Positions 1 through 8,932 are shown, counted from the first letter of the stretch. The stretch: DNA of 64,000 nucleotides from Phaeacidiphilus oryzae TH49 (GCF_000744815.1 NZ_JQMQ01000005.1:1248055-1312054); one strand, 5' to 3'. Numbers and translations are program-made. Notes: generated from the letters alone by a model not told the origin.

Positions 1-447
1 GCGCTGATCGGCGCGGACGGGCAGTCCCTCGCCGCGCTGCGGGACCTCGCGGCGCTCGGCATCACCCTCGCGCTGGACGACTTCGGCACCGGATACGCCA
101 ACTTCTCGCATCTGCGCGCGATGCCGGTGCACTGCCTGAAGATCGACCGGTCCTTCGTGGACGGTCTGGCCGTCACCATCGAGCCGGACGCCGACGGCGG
201 GGTGGACCGGCTGGACCCGGCCGACCGGATCAAGGGCGCGGGGGTGGACGCGGCGCTGGTCGCCGGCATGGTCTCGCTGGCGCGGTCGCTGGACCTGGCG
301 GTCACCGCCGAGGGCATCGAGACCGAGGAGCAGGCCCGCCGCCTCCAGGAGCTCGGCTGCGACACCGCCCAGGGCTGGTTCTACGCGAGGCCGGGCTCCC
401 CTGAGCAGTTCGTCCAACTGAGCCGGGAGCGCGCGCTGGCGTCGTAG
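1..447 (+). CDS. EAL-domain c-di-GMP phosphodiesterase, C-terminal part
   Basis: The reading frame is open from the first base, so the gene starts outside the window; 148 residues are visible. They contain the late EAL-domain motifs: DDFGTG near residues 26-31, LKIDRSFV near 46-53 and AEGIETEEQ near 103-111, followed by a QGW turn. EAL domains hydrolyse cyclic di-GMP to pGpG, which in streptomycetes affects development. Upstream GGDEF or membrane domains may exist but cannot be seen. A short acidic, glycine-rich insertion (about residues 60-80) sits between the KID and AEGIE motifs. No partner gene follows in the same operon; sbcD begins 173 bp downstream. Confidence 0.9.
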   Translation, partial: ALIGADGQSLAALRDLAALGITLALDDFGTGYANFSHLRAMPVHCLKIDRSFVDGLAVTIEPDADGGVDRLDPADRIKGAGVDAALVAGMVSLARSLDLAVTAEGIETEEQARRLQELGCDTAQGWFYARPGSPEQFVQLSRERALAS

Positions 448-620
448 CGCGGGGCTCGCGCGCCCCTCGACCCACCGTGCTGGGTTCGCGCCCCCCTCGG
501 CCCACCCCCCTTCGGGCTTCGTCCCGGCGCCGCGAGCAGGGCGGAGAACAGGACGGGGAGCGGCGCGGGACACGCCCGTGGCGCACGCGCTGTCAGTGGC
601 GGGGGTTAACGTCTTCAGCT

Positions 621-1772
621 ATGCGGCTGCTCCACACCTCCGACTGGCATCTGGGGAGGTCCTTCCACCGGGAGGATCTCCTCCACGCTCAGCGCGCCTT
701 CCTCGACCACCTGGTCGCCGCCGCCGAGGCGCACGCCGTGGACGCCGTCCTCGTCGCCGGGGACGTCTTCGACCGCGCCATCCCCTCCCTCGGCGCGGTC
801 GAGCTGTACGACCGGGTGCTCCGGCGGCTCTCCGAGCGCTCCATTCCGACCGTGCTGATCAGCGGGAACCACGACTCCGCGGGCCGCCTCGGGATGGCCG
901 GCAGCCTCCTCCGCCAGGCGGGGATCCACCTCCGCACCGCCGTCCGCGAGCTCGCCGAGCCCGTCCTGCTGGCCGGCGGCGCGGTCGCCCTCTACGGCGT
1001 TCCGTACCTCGAACCGGCCCTGGTCCGCGAGGAGTTGGGGGCCGATTCGGCCTCGCACACGGCGGTGCTCGGCGCCGCCCTGGACCGCGTCCGCGCCGAT
1101 CTGGCCGCCCGCGGCCCCGGCGTCCGCTCGGTCGTCCTCGCGCACGCCTTCGTCACCGGCGGCGAGATCGGGGACAGCGAGCGGGACATCTCGGTCGGCG
1201 GCGTGCCCACCGCCCCCGCCTCCGTCTTCGACGGGATCGACTACGCGGCCCTCGGCCATCTCCACTCGCCGCAGGAGCTGGCCGGCGGGCGCATCCGGTA
1301 CAGCGGCTCACCGCTCGCCTACTCGTTCTCCGAGGCCGGAAAGGAGAAGTCGGTCACCCTGGTCGACCTCGACGAGGCCGGCGGCGCGGTCGTCACCCGT
1401 CCGCTCCCCTGCCCGGTCCCGCGCGCCGTCGCCCGCCTCCGCGGCCGCCTGGAGGAGCTGCTGGACGCCCCGGAGCACGATCCCCGTACCGACGACTGGC
1501 TGCAGATCACCCTCACCGACCCGGTCCGCCCCCGTCGCGCGATGGAGCGGTTGCGCGCCCGCTTCCCGCACACCCTCCAGCTGCTCTTCGAGCCGGACGC
1601 GGCGCCCGGCGCCGCCCTGGCGGTCGGGCGCGACTACGCCTCCCGGGTGCGCGGCCGCAGCGACGCGGAGATCGCCGAGGGCTTCGTCCAGCATGTCCGG
1701 GGCGACCAGCCCACCGCCTTCGAGCGCGAGCTGCTCGCCTCCGCGGTCGACGAGGGGAGGCTCGGCGGGTGA
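621..1772 (+). CDS. sbcD: Exonuclease SbcCD subunit D (SbcD/Mre11-like)
   Basis: The 383-aa calcineurin-like metallophosphoesterase subunit of the SbcCD nuclease, which opens hairpins and processes DNA ends with SbcC. The phosphoesterase motifs run in order: DWHLG (residues 8-12), GDVFD, GNHDS, then AHAF and GHLHSPQ, which together ligate two Mn ions. A capping domain fills the C-terminal third. I chose the ATG at 621 because homology begins there with MRLLHTSDWHLG; the frame is open further upstream but that stretch is arginine-rich and unlike the family. The stop overlaps the GTG of sbcC (GTGA), so the two are translationally coupled. Confidence 0.95.
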   Translation: MRLLHTSDWHLGRSFHREDLLHAQRAFLDHLVAAAEAHAVDAVLVAGDVFDRAIPSLGAVELYDRVLRRLSERSIPTVLISGNHDSAGRLGMAGSLLRQAGIHLRTAVRELAEPVLLAGGAVALYGVPYLEPALVREELGADSASHTAVLGAALDRVRADLAARGPGVRSVVLAHAFVTGGEIGDSERDISVGGVPTAPASVFDGIDYAALGHLHSPQELAGGRIRYSGSPLAYSFSEAGKEKSVTLVDLDEAGGAVVTRPLPCPVPRAVARLRGRLEELLDAPEHDPRTDDWLQITLTDPVRPRRAMERLRARFPHTLQLLFEPDAAPGAALAVGRDYASRVRGRSDAEIAEGFVQHVRGDQPTAFERELLASAVDEGRLGG

Positions 1773-4700
1773 GGCTCCACCGGCTGTCCGTCCAGGCCTT
1801 CGGCCCGTTCGCGGGGCGGGAGTCCGTCGACTTCGACGCGCTCTCCGCCGGCGGGCTCTTCCTCCTCCACGGCCCGACCGGCGCGGGTAAGACCAGCGTG
1901 CTGGACGCGGTCTGCTTCGCCCTCTACGGGACGGTCCCCGGCCGCCGTCCGAAGGACAGACTGCGCAGCGACCACGCCGAGCCCGGCGTCCACACCGAGG
2001 TCGAGCTGGACCTCACCGTGGGCGGGCGGCGGCTGCGGCTGATCCGCTCCCCCGAGTACGAGCGGCCGAAGCTGCGCGGCGAGGGCACCACCCTCCAGCG
2101 GGCCCGCTCCTTCCTCTCCGAATGGGACGCGGAGGCGAGCAAGTGGCGTGCCCGCAGCACCTCGCACCAGGAGATCGCCGAGGAGGTCGAGGGCCTGCTC
2201 GGGATGCGGGTCGACCAGTTCTGCCAGGTCGTGCTGCTGCCGCAGGGCGACTTCGCCCGCTTCCTGCAGTCCGGCGCCCAGGAGCGGGAGAAGCTGCTCG
2301 GGCGGCTCTTCGGCACCGGCCGCTTCGGTCGCGCGGAGGACTGGCTGGACGACCGGCGGCGGGCGGCGGACCGCGCCTGCGCCGAGGTCGGGGCGCGGAT
2401 CGACGCGGTGGTCCAGCGGCTGGCGGAGGCGTCCGGGGCGCGGGCGCCGGAGGGCGGCGAGGACGCCCCCGAGCCCCTGGTCTGGTCGGCGTGGCTGCGC
2501 GAGGCGGCGCGCGAGGCGCAGGCCTGCGCCGTCTCCGCGGAGAAGCTGTCGGCGGGCCGGCGGACGGCCGCGCGGGCCGCGCTGGACGCCGCCGAGCGGC
2601 TGGCCGAGCAGCAGCAGACGTACCGCCAGGCGCTGGAGCGGCGCGAGCGGCTGGCCGCCGCCGAGCCGCGCCGTGCCGAGATCGCCGACCGCCTGGCGGC
2701 GGCCGCCCGCGCCGACTCGGTGGCCCCCCTCCTCCAGGCGGCGGACCGCGCGGCCGCCGAGGCCGAACGGGCACGCTCCGGGTACGCCGCGCTGCGACCC
2801 CGGCGGGTGGGGGCGGCGGCGGGTGCGGCGGGGGTCACGGCCTCTGCGGCCTCGCCGTCCGGTGGCGGCGGCCCGGCAGCGCCGTTCGCCGAAGGAGGGG
2901 GCGCGGCCGACGGCTCGCGCGCGGGCGGAGCCGACCGGCGGGCAGGGGCCGCGGGCGGGCTCGTCCCCGCGCAGCCCGAGGGCCCACGGAACGACGCGGG
3001 ACGGGGGCCGGGCCCGCTGGGACCTGACTTGGTGCCCGACTTGGTGCCCGACTTGACGCCCGACTTGGCGCCCGACTTGGCGCCCGAGATCGACGCGCTG
3101 CGCTCCGCCGAACGCGAGGCGCGGGAGGAGCTCGGGCGGGTTCGCGGTCTGCTCGGCGAGGAGCAGCGGCTGCTGCGGCTCGGCGCCGAGCGGGAGAAGC
3201 TGACCGCCGAGGCGGCCGAGGCCGAGGCGCTGCGGGCGGACGCCCACGCCTGGCTGGAGACGGCCCCGGAGCAGCGCTCCCTGCTGCTCGCCCGGGAGGC
3301 CGCGGCGCGGCAGGCGTCCGGCCACGCCGAGCGCCTCGCCGAGCAGCTGACCGCCGCCCAGGGCCGGCTCGCCGCCGCGCACGAGCGCGACGCTCTGAAT
3401 GCCCGCCTGGCGCCCGCCGAGGAGCGGCTGCGCACCCTGCGGGACGCCGAACTCCGCGCCCGTGAGCGGTGGTTGGACCTGCGCGAGCGGCGGCTCGCGG
3501 GGATGGCGGCCGAGTTGGCCCAGCAGCTGGCGGACGGCCGCCCCTGCCCGGTCTGCGGCTCCCCCGCGCACCCGGCACCGGCCGAGACCGGCCCCTCCCC
3601 CGTCACCAAGGCCGACGAGGAGGCCGCCCAGGACGCCCAGCGGGCGGCCGAGGCCGCCGTCGCCCAGGCGGAGTCCGCCCTCCGCGCGACCCGGGAGGCG
3701 GCCGCCGCGGCGCGGGCCAGGGCCGGAGACGAGTCGGCCGATCACCTGGCCGGGCGGGTCCGGGAGTTGACGCGGGAGCGGGCGGAGTCCGCGCGCGCCG
3801 CCGCGGACGCGGTGGCCGCCGCCGAGGCGCTGGACCGGCACGACCGCGAGCAGCGCGAGTTCACCGCCACCCGGGAGGACGCCGCCGCGCGGACCGCCGC
3901 CTGCCTCGCCCGGCTGGAGTCGCTGGCCGAGGAGGAGGCCGCGCTCGCCGACCGCCTCGCCGGGGCGCGCGGCGGGGCGCCGTCGGTGGCGGTGCGGGCC
4001 GAGCGGCTCGCCGTGGAGGCGGCGGCGCTGGCCCGCGCGCTGGAGGCGGCGCAGTCCGCCCGCACGGCCGCCGCCGAGGCGGCGCGCTCGGCGCGGGCGG
4101 CCGAGGCGGAGGCGGCGGCCCAGGGCTTCGCCGACGCCGACGAGGCCGCGCGGACGATCCTCCCGCGCGGCGAACGGGAGGCGCTGGCGGAGGAGCTGGC
4201 GGAGCATCGGTCCCGCACGGCGGCCACCGCGGAACTGCTGGCCGACCCCGGGCTGCGGGCCGCGGCGGACGCCCCGGCCGCCGAGCCCGAGGCCGCACGG
4301 CGAGCCCTGGCCCGCGCCGAGGAGGCCGCCCGGCGGGCGTATGCGGCGGCCGAGGCGGCGCGCGGGCGGGTACGCGCGCTGGACCGGCTGCACCACGAGC
4401 TGTCCGCCCTGGCCCGGGAGTTCGCCCCGCTGGACGAGCGGCGGCAGGTGGTGCGCGGGCTGGCGGAGCTGGCGCGCGGCACGGCCGCCGAGAACCGGCT
4501 GAAGATGCCGCTGGAGACGTACGTCCTGGCGGCGCGGCTGGAGCAGGTGGCCGCCGCGGCCGGTGCGCGCCTGGAGCGGATGTCCGGCGGGCGGTACACC
4601 CTGGCCTACTCCGACCGGCGGGCGAAGGGGGGCGGGCGGTCCGGGCTGGGGCTGGTGGTGCTGGACGCCTGGACCGGCCTGGAACGGGACACCGCGACGC

Positions 4701-5002
4701 TCTCCGGCGGCGAGGGGTTCTTCGCCTCGCTGGCGCTGGCGCTCGGGCTGGCCGACGTCGTGACGGACGAGGCCGGCGGGCGGCCGCTGGACACCCTCTT
4801 CGTCGACGAGGGCTTCGGCACGCTGGACGAGGAGACGCTGGAGGACGTCCTCGACGTGCTGGACTCGCTCCGCGAGCGGGACCGGGCGGTGGGCGTCATC
4901 AGCCACGTCGCGGAGCTGCGACGACGCGTCCCGGTCCGCCTGTCCGTCCGCAAGGGCCGGGAGGGCTCCCGCCTCACCCTCCACGCGGGCCGAGACAGCT
5001 GA
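1769..5002 (+). CDS. sbcC: Exonuclease SbcCD subunit C (SbcC/Rad50-like SMC ATPase)
   Basis: A 1077-aa SMC-family ATPase that forms the SbcCD complex with the upstream SbcD. The N-terminal Walker A reads GPTGAGKT (about residues 35-42). The zinc hook is CPVC (about residues 593-596), flanked by two long alanine/glutamate-rich coiled-coil arms. The C-terminal part has the LSGGE signature followed by a Walker B (DTLFVDEGFG). The GTG start overlaps the sbcD stop. Oddity: the first arm is interrupted at about residues 345-440 by a glycine/proline-rich stretch that ends in tandem PDLV/PDLA repeats, which cannot be coiled coil. Otherwise the length is normal for actinobacterial SbcC. Confidence 0.95.
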   Translation: MRLHRLSVQAFGPFAGRESVDFDALSAGGLFLLHGPTGAGKTSVLDAVCFALYGTVPGRRPKDRLRSDHAEPGVHTEVELDLTVGGRRLRLIRSPEYERPKLRGEGTTLQRARSFLSEWDAEASKWRARSTSHQEIAEEVEGLLGMRVDQFCQVVLLPQGDFARFLQSGAQEREKLLGRLFGTGRFGRAEDWLDDRRRAADRACAEVGARIDAVVQRLAEASGARAPEGGEDAPEPLVWSAWLREAAREAQACAVSAEKLSAGRRTAARAALDAAERLAEQQQTYRQALERRERLAAAEPRRAEIADRLAAAARADSVAPLLQAADRAAAEAERARSGYAALRPRRVGAAAGAAGVTASAASPSGGGGPAAPFAEGGGAADGSRAGGADRRAGAAGGLVPAQPEGPRNDAGRGPGPLGPDLVPDLVPDLTPDLAPDLAPEIDALRSAEREAREELGRVRGLLGEEQRLLRLGAEREKLTAEAAEAEALRADAHAWLETAPEQRSLLLAREAAARQASGHAERLAEQLTAAQGRLAAAHERDALNARLAPAEERLRTLRDAELRARERWLDLRERRLAGMAAELAQQLADGRPCPVCGSPAHPAPAETGPSPVTKADEEAAQDAQRAAEAAVAQAESALRATREAAAAARARAGDESADHLAGRVRELTRERAESARAAADAVAAAEALDRHDREQREFTATREDAAARTAACLARLESLAEEEAALADRLAGARGGAPSVAVRAERLAVEAAALARALEAAQSARTAAAEAARSARAAEAEAAAQGFADADEAARTILPRGEREALAEELAEHRSRTAATAELLADPGLRAAADAPAAEPEAARRALARAEEAARRAYAAAEAARGRVRALDRLHHELSALAREFAPLDERRQVVRGLAELARGTAAENRLKMPLETYVLAARLEQVAAAAGARLERMSGGRYTLAYSDRRAKGGGRSGLGLVVLDAWTGLERDTATLSGGEGFFASLALALGLADVVTDEAGGRPLDTLFVDEGFGTLDEETLEDVLDVLDSLRERDRAVGVISHVAELRRRVPVRLSVRKGREGSRLTLHAGRDS
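3021..3087 (+). repeat. 12-bp in-frame tandem repeat inside sbcC
   Basis: Five near-identical copies of a 12-nt unit (cccgacttggYg) encode a PDLV/PDLT/PDLA array in the SbcC coiled-coil arm. The unit length keeps the frame. Likely a slippage-generated linker. Confidence 0.85.
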
Positions 5003-5035
5003 CGGTCCCCGCGCCTAAGGGGCGCGCAGCGCCCG

Positions 5036-5211
5036 GCAGGCGCGCCTAGGGGGCGCGGGCACGGAACGCGCGACCCCGGGCGCAGCGCCGCAGGCGCGCC
5101 TGAGGGGCGCGGGCACGGAACGCGCGACCCCGGGCGCAGCGCCGCAGGCGCGCCTGAGGGGCGCGGGCACGGAACGCGCGACCCCGGGCGCAGCGCCGCA
5201 GGCGCGCCTGA
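5036..5211. repeat. 54-bp tandem repeats downstream of sbcC
   Basis: The segment ggggcgcgggcacggaacgc recurs at 54-bp spacing (the acggaacgcg core falls at 5061, 5115 and 5169), giving three near-perfect contiguous copies. There are no spacers, so this is not a CRISPR. The unit ends in GCAGCGCCGCAGGCGCGCC, which is also the outer arm of the hairpin element that follows; the array therefore seems to come from amplification of that arm. No coding potential is evident. Confidence 0.85.
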
Positions 5212-5468
5212 GGGGCGCGGGGAACTGCGCGCCCAGGCGGCTACGTCGCCGCGCTCGGCAGCGGGCACCAGTTGCAACCCGAACTCCGTTGCCGGCTGCG
5301 GCCAAGCGCGGCGCCGGCCGCGCAGTTCCCCGCGCCCCTCAGGCGCGCCTGCGGCGCGAACCCCAGGCGGCTACGTCGCCGCGCCGGCAACGGGCACCAG
5401 TTGCAACCCGAATTCCGTTGCCGGCTGCGGCCAAGCGCGGCGCCGGCCGCGCAGTTCCCCGCGCCCCT
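5212..5468. repeat. MITE-like hairpin element, 1.8 copies in tandem
   Basis: The first copy (5212-5338, 127 bp) begins with GGGGCGCGGGGAACTGCG and ends with its exact reverse complement. Inner arms CGGCA(g/a)CGG and CCGTTGCCG can pair as well, so the whole unit can fold on itself. A second copy follows at 130-bp period (to 5468) but lacks the left outer arm. The same 127-bp element recurs near 13 kb, and its right arm occurs three times inside pcaB. There is no ORF or transposase, so it fits a non-autonomous or REP-like palindromic element, which may also act as a transcription terminator. Confidence 0.8.
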
Positions 5469-5579
5469 CAAGCGCGCCTGCGGCGTGACCTACGGGGCAG
5501 GCGCCCCCGGAAACGGAAAGCGCGCCGCCCGCGCCGGGGGGTTGACCCCCCAACCGCGTCAGCCTTAGCGTGCCGCAGG

Positions 5580-5597
5580 CAGTAAGCGCTTTCCATC
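5580..5597. promoter_or_regulatory. LacI-family operator
   Basis: GCAGTAAGCGCTTTCC contains the palindromic core AAGCGCTT (5584-5591), the classical half-site pair bound by LacI/GalR-type sugar repressors. It lies 24 bp before the first start codon of the operon. The cognate repressor is not in the window. Confidence 0.55.
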
Positions 5598-5614
5598 GGG
5601 ATGAGAAGGACGAC

Positions 5615-6775
5615 ATGACTCGGCGCACTCTCGGCATCGTGATGAACGGTGTCACCGGCCGCATGGGCTACAACCAGCACCTGGTCCGCTCCATCCTCGC
5701 GATCCGCGAGCAAGGCGGTGTCCAGCTCCCCGGCGGCGACACCCTCCTCCCCGTCCCGGTGCTGGTCGGCCGCAACCCCGACAAGCTGAAGGCGATCGCC
5801 GACCGCCACGGCCTGGACACCTGGACCACCGACCTGGACGCCGCCCTCGCCGACCCGGCCAACGAGGTCTACTTCGACGCCCAGCTCACCCACGTCCGGG
5901 TCGACGCCGTGCGGAGGGCGATCGCCGCAGGCAAGCACGTCTACGTCGAGAAGCCCACCGCGGAGACCGTCGAGCAGGCCCTCGAACTGGCCCGCCTGGC
6001 CACCGCCGCCGGCGTCCGCAACGGCGTCGTCCAGGACAAGATCTTCCTGCCCGGCCTCCGCAAGCTGCGCCGCCTCGTCGAGGGCGGTTTCTTCGGCCGG
6101 ATCCTCTCCGTCCGCGGCGAGTTCGGCTACTGGGTCTTCGAGGGCGACTGGCAGTCCCCGCAGCGTCCCTCCTGGAACTACCGCGCCGAGGACGGCGGCG
6201 GGATCATCCTGGACATGTTCCCGCACTGGCAGTACGTGCTGGAGCAGACCCTCGGCAGCCGCGTCACCTCGGTCTACGCCCACAAGGCCACCCACATCCC
6301 GGAGCGGGTCGGCGAGGACGGCTCGCCCTACCCCGCCACCGCCGACGACGCCGCCTACGGCGTCTTCGAGCTGGCCGGCGGCATCGTCGCCCAGATCAAC
6401 TCCTCCTGGGCGGTCCGGGTGGACCGGGACGAGCTGGTCGAGTTCCAGGTCGACGGCACCGAGGGCTCGGCCGTCGCCGGACTGCGCAACTGCCGCGTCC
6501 AGCACCGGGCGGCGACGCCCAGGCCGGTCTGGAACCCGGACCTGCCGGCCGCCTACCGCTTCCGCGAGCAGTGGCAGGAGGTCCCCGACAACGCCGAGTT
6601 CGACAACGGCTTCAAGGCCCAGTGGGAGCGCTTCCTCCAGCACGTCGCCACCGACGGCGCCGTCCCCTTCGGCAACGACCTGCTGGCCGGCGCCCGCGGG
6701 GTCCAACTCGCCGAGCTGGGACTGCGATCGGCCGCCGAGGGCCGCCGGATCGACGTCCCGGAGCTGTCCCTGTGA
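5615..6775 (+). CDS. Gfo/Idh/MocA family oxidoreductase
   Basis: A 386-aa NAD(P)-dependent sugar or polyol dehydrogenase-like enzyme. The N-terminal Rossmann part includes the EKPTAE motif (a lysine conserved in the family, in HVYVEKPTAE near residues 108-117). The C-terminal alpha/beta substrate domain contains FPHWQYVLEQ. The ATG at 5615 is preceded by GAGAAGGA, a good Shine-Dalgarno site; an earlier in-frame ATG at 5570 lies in the operator and is less likely. First gene of a three-gene operon whose stop overlaps the next start (GTGA). The substrate cannot be named from sequence. Confidence 0.85.
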   Translation: MTRRTLGIVMNGVTGRMGYNQHLVRSILAIREQGGVQLPGGDTLLPVPVLVGRNPDKLKAIADRHGLDTWTTDLDAALADPANEVYFDAQLTHVRVDAVRRAIAAGKHVYVEKPTAETVEQALELARLATAAGVRNGVVQDKIFLPGLRKLRRLVEGGFFGRILSVRGEFGYWVFEGDWQSPQRPSWNYRAEDGGGIILDMFPHWQYVLEQTLGSRVTSVYAHKATHIPERVGEDGSPYPATADDAAYGVFELAGGIVAQINSSWAVRVDRDELVEFQVDGTEGSAVAGLRNCRVQHRAATPRPVWNPDLPAAYRFREQWQEVPDNAEFDNGFKAQWERFLQHVATDGAVPFGNDLLAGARGVQLAELGLRSAAEGRRIDVPELSL

Positions 6776-7869
6776 GCGCCCGCACCTTCTTCGCCGCCGC
6801 GCACGTGGTCGCCGATCCCCAAGCGGGAAACGGCCCGGGGCGCCCCGCCGCCGTCGACTGGGCGGCCACCCTCGCCTTCCGTGAGCACCTGTGGTCGTTG
6901 GGCCTCGGAGTCGCCGAGGCGATGGACACCGCCCAGCGCGGAATGGGCCTGGACTGGCCCGCCGCACGGGAGTTGATCCGCCGCACGGGCGAGGCCGCCC
7001 GCGCCCGGGCGCGCACCACCGGCGTCCGCCCGCTCCTCGCCTGCGGCGCCGGCACCGACCAGCTGCCGGACGGCGAGCCGAGCACCCTGGACGCCGTCAC
7101 CGCCGCCTACCAGGAGCAGATCGAGGTGGTCGAGGAGGCCGGCGCCCAGGTGATCCTGATGGCCTCGCGCGCCCTCGCCGCCACCGCGAAGTCCCCCGAG
7201 GACTACGCCGAGGTGTACGGGAGGCTGCTCGCCCAGGTCCGCGAACCGGTGATCCTCCACTGGCTGGGCACCCCCTTCGACCCGGCGCTGGAGGGCTACT
7301 GGGGCTCCGCCGACCTGGACGCCGCCGCCGACTCGGTCCTCCGGATCATCCGCGACCGCCCGGAGAAGGTGGACGGCATCAAGGTCTCCCTGCTGGAGGC
7401 CGACCGCGAGATCGCCCTGCGCCGCCGGCTGCCGGACGGCGTCCGGATGTACACCGGGGACGACTTCAACTACCCCACCCTGATCGAGGGCGACGAGGAG
7501 GGCTTCAGTCACGCCCTGCTGGGCGTCTTCGACCCGCTCGCCGCCCCGGCGGCGCGCGCCCTGGAGGCACTGGACCGCGGGGAGCCCGGCGGCGCCGCGG
7601 AGTTCCGCCGGATCCTGGACCCCACCGTGCCGCTGGCCCGGCACATCTTCCAGGCGCCCACCCGGCACTACAAGACCGGCGTGGTCTTCCTCGCCCACCT
7701 CAACGGCCACCAGGACCACTTCACCATGGTCGGCGGGGAGGAGCGCGGCCGGGACGCCGCCCACCTCACCGAGCTCCACCGGCTGGCCGCCGAGGCCGGC
7801 GCGCTCACCGACCCGGCCCTGGCCGAGCAGCGCCTCGCCGCCTACCTCAAGGGAGTCGACGCCTCATGA
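6772..7869 (+). CDS. DUF993 family protein (TIM-barrel aldolase-like)
   Basis: A 365-aa protein matching the DUF993 family, which resembles dihydrodipicolinate synthase-type aldolases in overall fold. Conserved stretches visible are LACGAGTDQL, HWLGTPFDP, KVSLLEADREI (candidate Schiff-base lysine) and GDDFNYP. The GTG start overlaps the stop of the dehydrogenase, and its own stop overlaps the next ATG, so the three genes are co-translated. DUF993 genes are usually found next to Gfo/Idh/MocA dehydrogenases and sugar-phosphate isomerases, as here. A retro-aldol step on an oxidised sugar is an inference; no reaction can be assigned. Confidence 0.8.
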   Translation: MSARTFFAAAHVVADPQAGNGPGRPAAVDWAATLAFREHLWSLGLGVAEAMDTAQRGMGLDWPAARELIRRTGEAARARARTTGVRPLLACGAGTDQLPDGEPSTLDAVTAAYQEQIEVVEEAGAQVILMASRALAATAKSPEDYAEVYGRLLAQVREPVILHWLGTPFDPALEGYWGSADLDAAADSVLRIIRDRPEKVDGIKVSLLEADREIALRRRLPDGVRMYTGDDFNYPTLIEGDEEGFSHALLGVFDPLAAPAARALEALDRGEPGGAAEFRRILDPTVPLARHIFQAPTRHYKTGVVFLAHLNGHQDHFTMVGGEERGRDAAHLTELHRLAAEAGALTDPALAEQRLAAYLKGVDAS

Positions 7870-8705
7870 AGGCCGGCGAAGGCCTCGAACGGCTCTCCCT
7901 CAACACCGCGACCACCAAGAACTGGACGCTGGAGCAGGCGGTGGCCGGCTGCGTGGAGGCCGGGATCCCGGGCATCGGCCCCTGGCGGGACCGGGTGGAG
8001 GAGATCGGCGTGGACAAGGCGGCCCGCCTGATCCGCAACGCCGGACTGACCGTCACCAGCCTCTGCCGGGGCGGTTTCCTCACCGCCCGCGCCCCCGAGG
8101 CGCGCCGGGCCGCCCTGGCGGACAACCGCCTGGCCATCGACGAGGCGGCCACCCTCGGCTGCTCGGTGCTGGTGCTGGTGGTCGGCGGGCTGCCGGAGGG
8201 CAGCCGGGATCTCCGCGGCGCCCGCCGGGCCGTCCAGGACGGCATCGCCGAGCTGGCGCCGTACGCGGCCGAGCGCGGGGTGACGCTGGCCATCGAGCCG
8301 CTGCACCCGATGTTCTGCGCGGACCGCGCGGTGGTGGCCACCCTCCGCCAGGCCCTGGACATGTGCGACGCGATCGGCGCCCCCAACGTCGGCGTCTGCT
8401 GGGACAGCTACCACGTGTGGTGGGACCCGGAGGTCTATGAGCAGACCGCGCGGGCGGGCAGCCGGATCGCGGCCTTCCAGGTCTGCGACTGGGTGCTGCC
8501 GCTGGCCGAGGACGCCCTGCTGAGCCGGGGCCATGTCGGCGACGGCTGCGTGGAGTTCGAGCCGCTGGCCCGGGCCGTGCGGGCGGCGGGCTGGGACGGC
8601 TTCACCGAGGTGGAGATCTTCAACCGGCGGGTCTGGGACACGCCCGGCGCGGAGACCCTGCGGCTGCTGGCCGAGCGGCACCGGTCGGTCGACTGGCCCT
8701 GGTGA
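7866..8705 (+). CDS. Sugar phosphate isomerase/epimerase (xylose isomerase-like TIM barrel)
   Basis: A 279-aa AP endonuclease 2-type TIM barrel. Metal-binding positions expected for the family are seen in IEPLHPMF (Glu/His), CWDSYHVWWDP (Asp/His) and EVEIFN (Glu). It likely isomerises or epimerises the intermediate shared with the two upstream enzymes. The start overlaps the DUF993 stop (ATGA). Last gene of the operon; a strong hairpin follows at 8781-8820. Confidence 0.85.
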   Translation: MKAGEGLERLSLNTATTKNWTLEQAVAGCVEAGIPGIGPWRDRVEEIGVDKAARLIRNAGLTVTSLCRGGFLTARAPEARRAALADNRLAIDEAATLGCSVLVLVVGGLPEGSRDLRGARRAVQDGIAELAPYAAERGVTLAIEPLHPMFCADRAVVATLRQALDMCDAIGAPNVGVCWDSYHVWWDPEVYEQTARAGSRIAAFQVCDWVLPLAEDALLSRGHVGDGCVEFEPLARAVRAAGWDGFTEVEIFNRRVWDTPGAETLRLLAERHRSVDWPW

Positions 8706-8780
8706 CGGCGCCGGCGGCGGACGGAACGCCGGGACCGGCCTCCGGCCTCTGCCGGCCGGCCGGCCGGAGAAGGGAAAAGG

Positions 8781-8820
8781 AGGAGGCCCCTTCCGCACGG
8801 GGGAACGGCTGGGGCCTCCT
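8781..8820. terminator. Bidirectional hairpin terminator
   Basis: A 10-bp perfect stem AGGAGGCCCC / GGGGCCTCCT, with a 20-nt loop that has a short inner pairing, is followed by TTTGATC. It lies between the sugar operon (plus) and the 3' end of tex (minus), so it could stop transcription from both sides. Confidence 0.7.
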
Positions 8821-8932
8821 TTGATCATCCTAGAGGCGGCGGGGCGGCCACGTCGCCCTCCGCCTGAACAGGAATCAATGTGCCATCACCTGCTGGCAGT
8901 TGCACGGGGCAAGTGCCAGCAGGCCAGGCCGG

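Larger units (their letters stand above)
5003..5614. other. Gene-free spacer between sbcC and the sugar operon
   Basis: This 612-bp gap holds the 54-bp repeats, the hairpin elements and, in its last 40 bp, a LacI-type operator plus the ribosome-binding site of the next gene. The open frames across it are made of repeat sequence and have no recognisable protein content. Confidence 0.7.

Noticed and set aside
1634-4984. Very long open frame (1116 codons) on the minus strand opposite sbcC
   Set aside because: It is antisense to a clear Rad50-like gene, has no start signal or domain, and is rich in Gly/Arg/Leu as expected for the shadow of GC-biased codons.
5036-5211. CRISPR array
   Set aside because: The 54-bp repeats are directly contiguous with no spacers, and no cas gene is in the window.
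5272-5585. Small plus-strand ORFs across the hairpin elements
   Set aside because: They translate only the repeats themselves (two nearly identical halves) and have no ribosome-binding site.
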